DNA of 64,000 bases from Heloderma charlesbogerti (taxonomy: Eukaryota; Chordata; Lepidosauria; Squamata; Helodermatidae), in the NCBI GenBank assembly GCA_026122225.1, contig JANEZZ010002204.1:1-64000 (forward strand). Direction: 5' to 3'. Below, in pieces: positions 62,765 to 64,000 of this stretch; the stretch's first letter is position 1; every line of letters starts with the position of its first letter. A program made the translations under genes and the position numbers. A model generated the notes under the pieces. The model was not told where the DNA came from and searched no databases. It was given only the letters and a program-made list of their open reading frames with translations.

Positions 62765-63974
62765 GTAAATGGCAGAGTTGGATGGATGATTCTACTGTGG
62801 GTCCATGTCAATTTCACATGTGTTTGTTCACAAGTTTGTTCTATCCTGCTTCTGAATCAATCATTTTTTTAAAAAAAAATGTATTACCACAAAATATGTA
62901 TTTTTGTACACATTTCACCCTAAAGTATTTTTGTATGCATTCCATCCTAAATGTGCATTTTTGTATGCATTGTGGTATGTTTTTTAGAGTCAAGAACTGT
63001 ATCATAAAACTTTGGAGAAGTGAAAGAATGGTGTCCCAATCTGCATGTTAGTCCAGGAAGTGCAAATCAGGTCAATTTGATTAAAAATGCAGACCAAGCA
63101 AAATCCTTGAGTCTCCCTAGTAAATAAAGATGACTGGAGCATCTGCAAGACAATAGTGGCTTCTCTAAGGCCACCTAGTGAGTACATGGCACAGATTAGA
63201 TTTGAAACAAATGTCCCTGCTCTTTGCCCACAGTCTCAGCTATTATAAGGTACTAGGTTTTGCATGCAAGCAACATTTGTTTCTCATGGAAAACCTTGAA
63301 GAAACAGACAATATAAGATTATTCCATGTGATCCTAGCCCACAGTATACACAAGCGAACACCAGGAAGTATACCATATTCCTTTAATTTAAATCAGCCTG
63401 AGGTGTTTGAACAATGTATTTGCATTCCTTTTTGCATTTTCCCTCAAAGTGGGTCACAAAATGCATGCCATCTGTTTATTTACCCACATATAGAACCTCT
63501 CAAAGAGAGCATACACACACACACTTGGCATGAAGGCTTCTATGTGAGTAATCTGCTTGCCTTAACAGTCATCTTAACCTTTCATTCCTGAGGGTTTTTA
63601 AAAATCCTTTTCCTTACTATCCCCACTGACTTATTCTAAAGCGAATGGAGCTAAAACCTACATGTGTGTATACCGCCTTCGCAGTTGATGTACTGTCCAT
63701 GCCTTTTGATGTTAGCTATTCATACCAGGCTATACAGACAATCTCATCTATGGTCAGGACTTGAAGAGGATACCAAATTGGTGACACGAGGATCATCACT
63801 TGGGGGATACAGACTGTGTTCCACCACCCAGATCTATCAAAGGAGGGAACTGCAGGAAGGACAATGTAGACTGAGAAGCCTGACTATACCACTAGACCAA
63901 AACAGGTGGCTCATCATCAGGCTAGCTTGCAGGCCTAAGTAATTGGTGGACTTTGCTCTTGCTGTTCTTTGATG
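62765..63974. other. Non-coding interval, no gene recognised
   Basis: AT-rich sequence with an internal short repeat of ATTTTTGTATGCATT-like units near 62927-62972 and a short AC run near 63513. Frames up to 137 codons (63178-63591) show no family resemblance or start context and are probably chance. Confidence 0.45.
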
Positions 63975-64000
63975 ATTGTTGTTGTTGTTGTTCAGTCGTT
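63975..64000 (-). repeat. Start of an antisense BovB or Sauria-SINE 3' tail
   Basis: The sequence TTGTTGTTGTTGTTCAGTCG at the window edge is the reverse complement of the CGACTGAACAACAACAA tail shared by BovB LINEs and BovB-mobilised SINEs. The body lies beyond the window. Compare the sense tail near 60805-60828. Confidence 0.75.

Noticed and set aside
63178..63591. 137-codon frame in the right flank
   Set aside because: No recognisable domain, no splice or promoter context, and it is within the range expected by chance.

Overview
The window looks like vertebrate nuclear DNA, most likely from a squamate reptile (lizard or snake). The evidence is TTAGGG-type telomere motifs inside a long satellite, a decayed BovB (RTE-clade) LINE, a 5S-rRNA-derived repeat of the kind known from squamate genomes, and many non-autonomous DNA transposons. 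The species cannot be fixed from sequence alone. I see no intact host protein-coding gene, rRNA gene or tRNA gene, and nothing bacterial.

Region 1 (1-43483) is a satellite array with a monomer of about 178 bp. Most monomers carry tandem TTAGGG units in a G-quadruplex-compatible block. Monomer variants are arranged in higher-order repeats of 1392, 1569, 2280 and 2634 bp and a compound period near 4.72 kb. These lengths differ by whole monomers, as expected from unequal exchange. The array is broken by a 1.15-kb almost pure poly(A) tract (14354-15504) and by one clean transposon insertion (41820-42797). It ends abruptly at 43483.

Region 2 (43484-64000) is non-coding DNA crowded with mobile elements. 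It holds eight further copies, one of them truncated, of a TAGGGATG-ended family related to the 41820-42797 insertion. Eight of the nine copies have 8-bp target-site duplications (six perfect, two with one mismatch), the hallmark of hAT transposition. The elements are long foldbacks made of nested short palindromes. Two subfamilies with four different arm types can be recognised. All four arm types carry a consensus 5' splice-donor sequence (AGGTAAGT) pointing outward, downstream of a GC-rich, ATGGCGGC-containing segment. In two arms an ATG frame stays open up to the donor. This is the most unusual signal in the window: it looks like a mobile bidirectional first-exon or promoter cassette, although a transposase-binding motif is a rival explanation.

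Other residents are a 1.18-kb foldback carrying two inverted 5S-rRNA-like segments (52669-53850), two further foldback elements (49932-50248 and 62145-62764), a 3' fragment of a CR1/L2-like LINE (46381-46800), and a BovB pseudogene (about 57283-60830) split by one hAT copy. The start of an antisense BovB or Sauria-SINE tail lies at the right edge. All elements look non-autonomous or dead, and no hAT transposase is present here.
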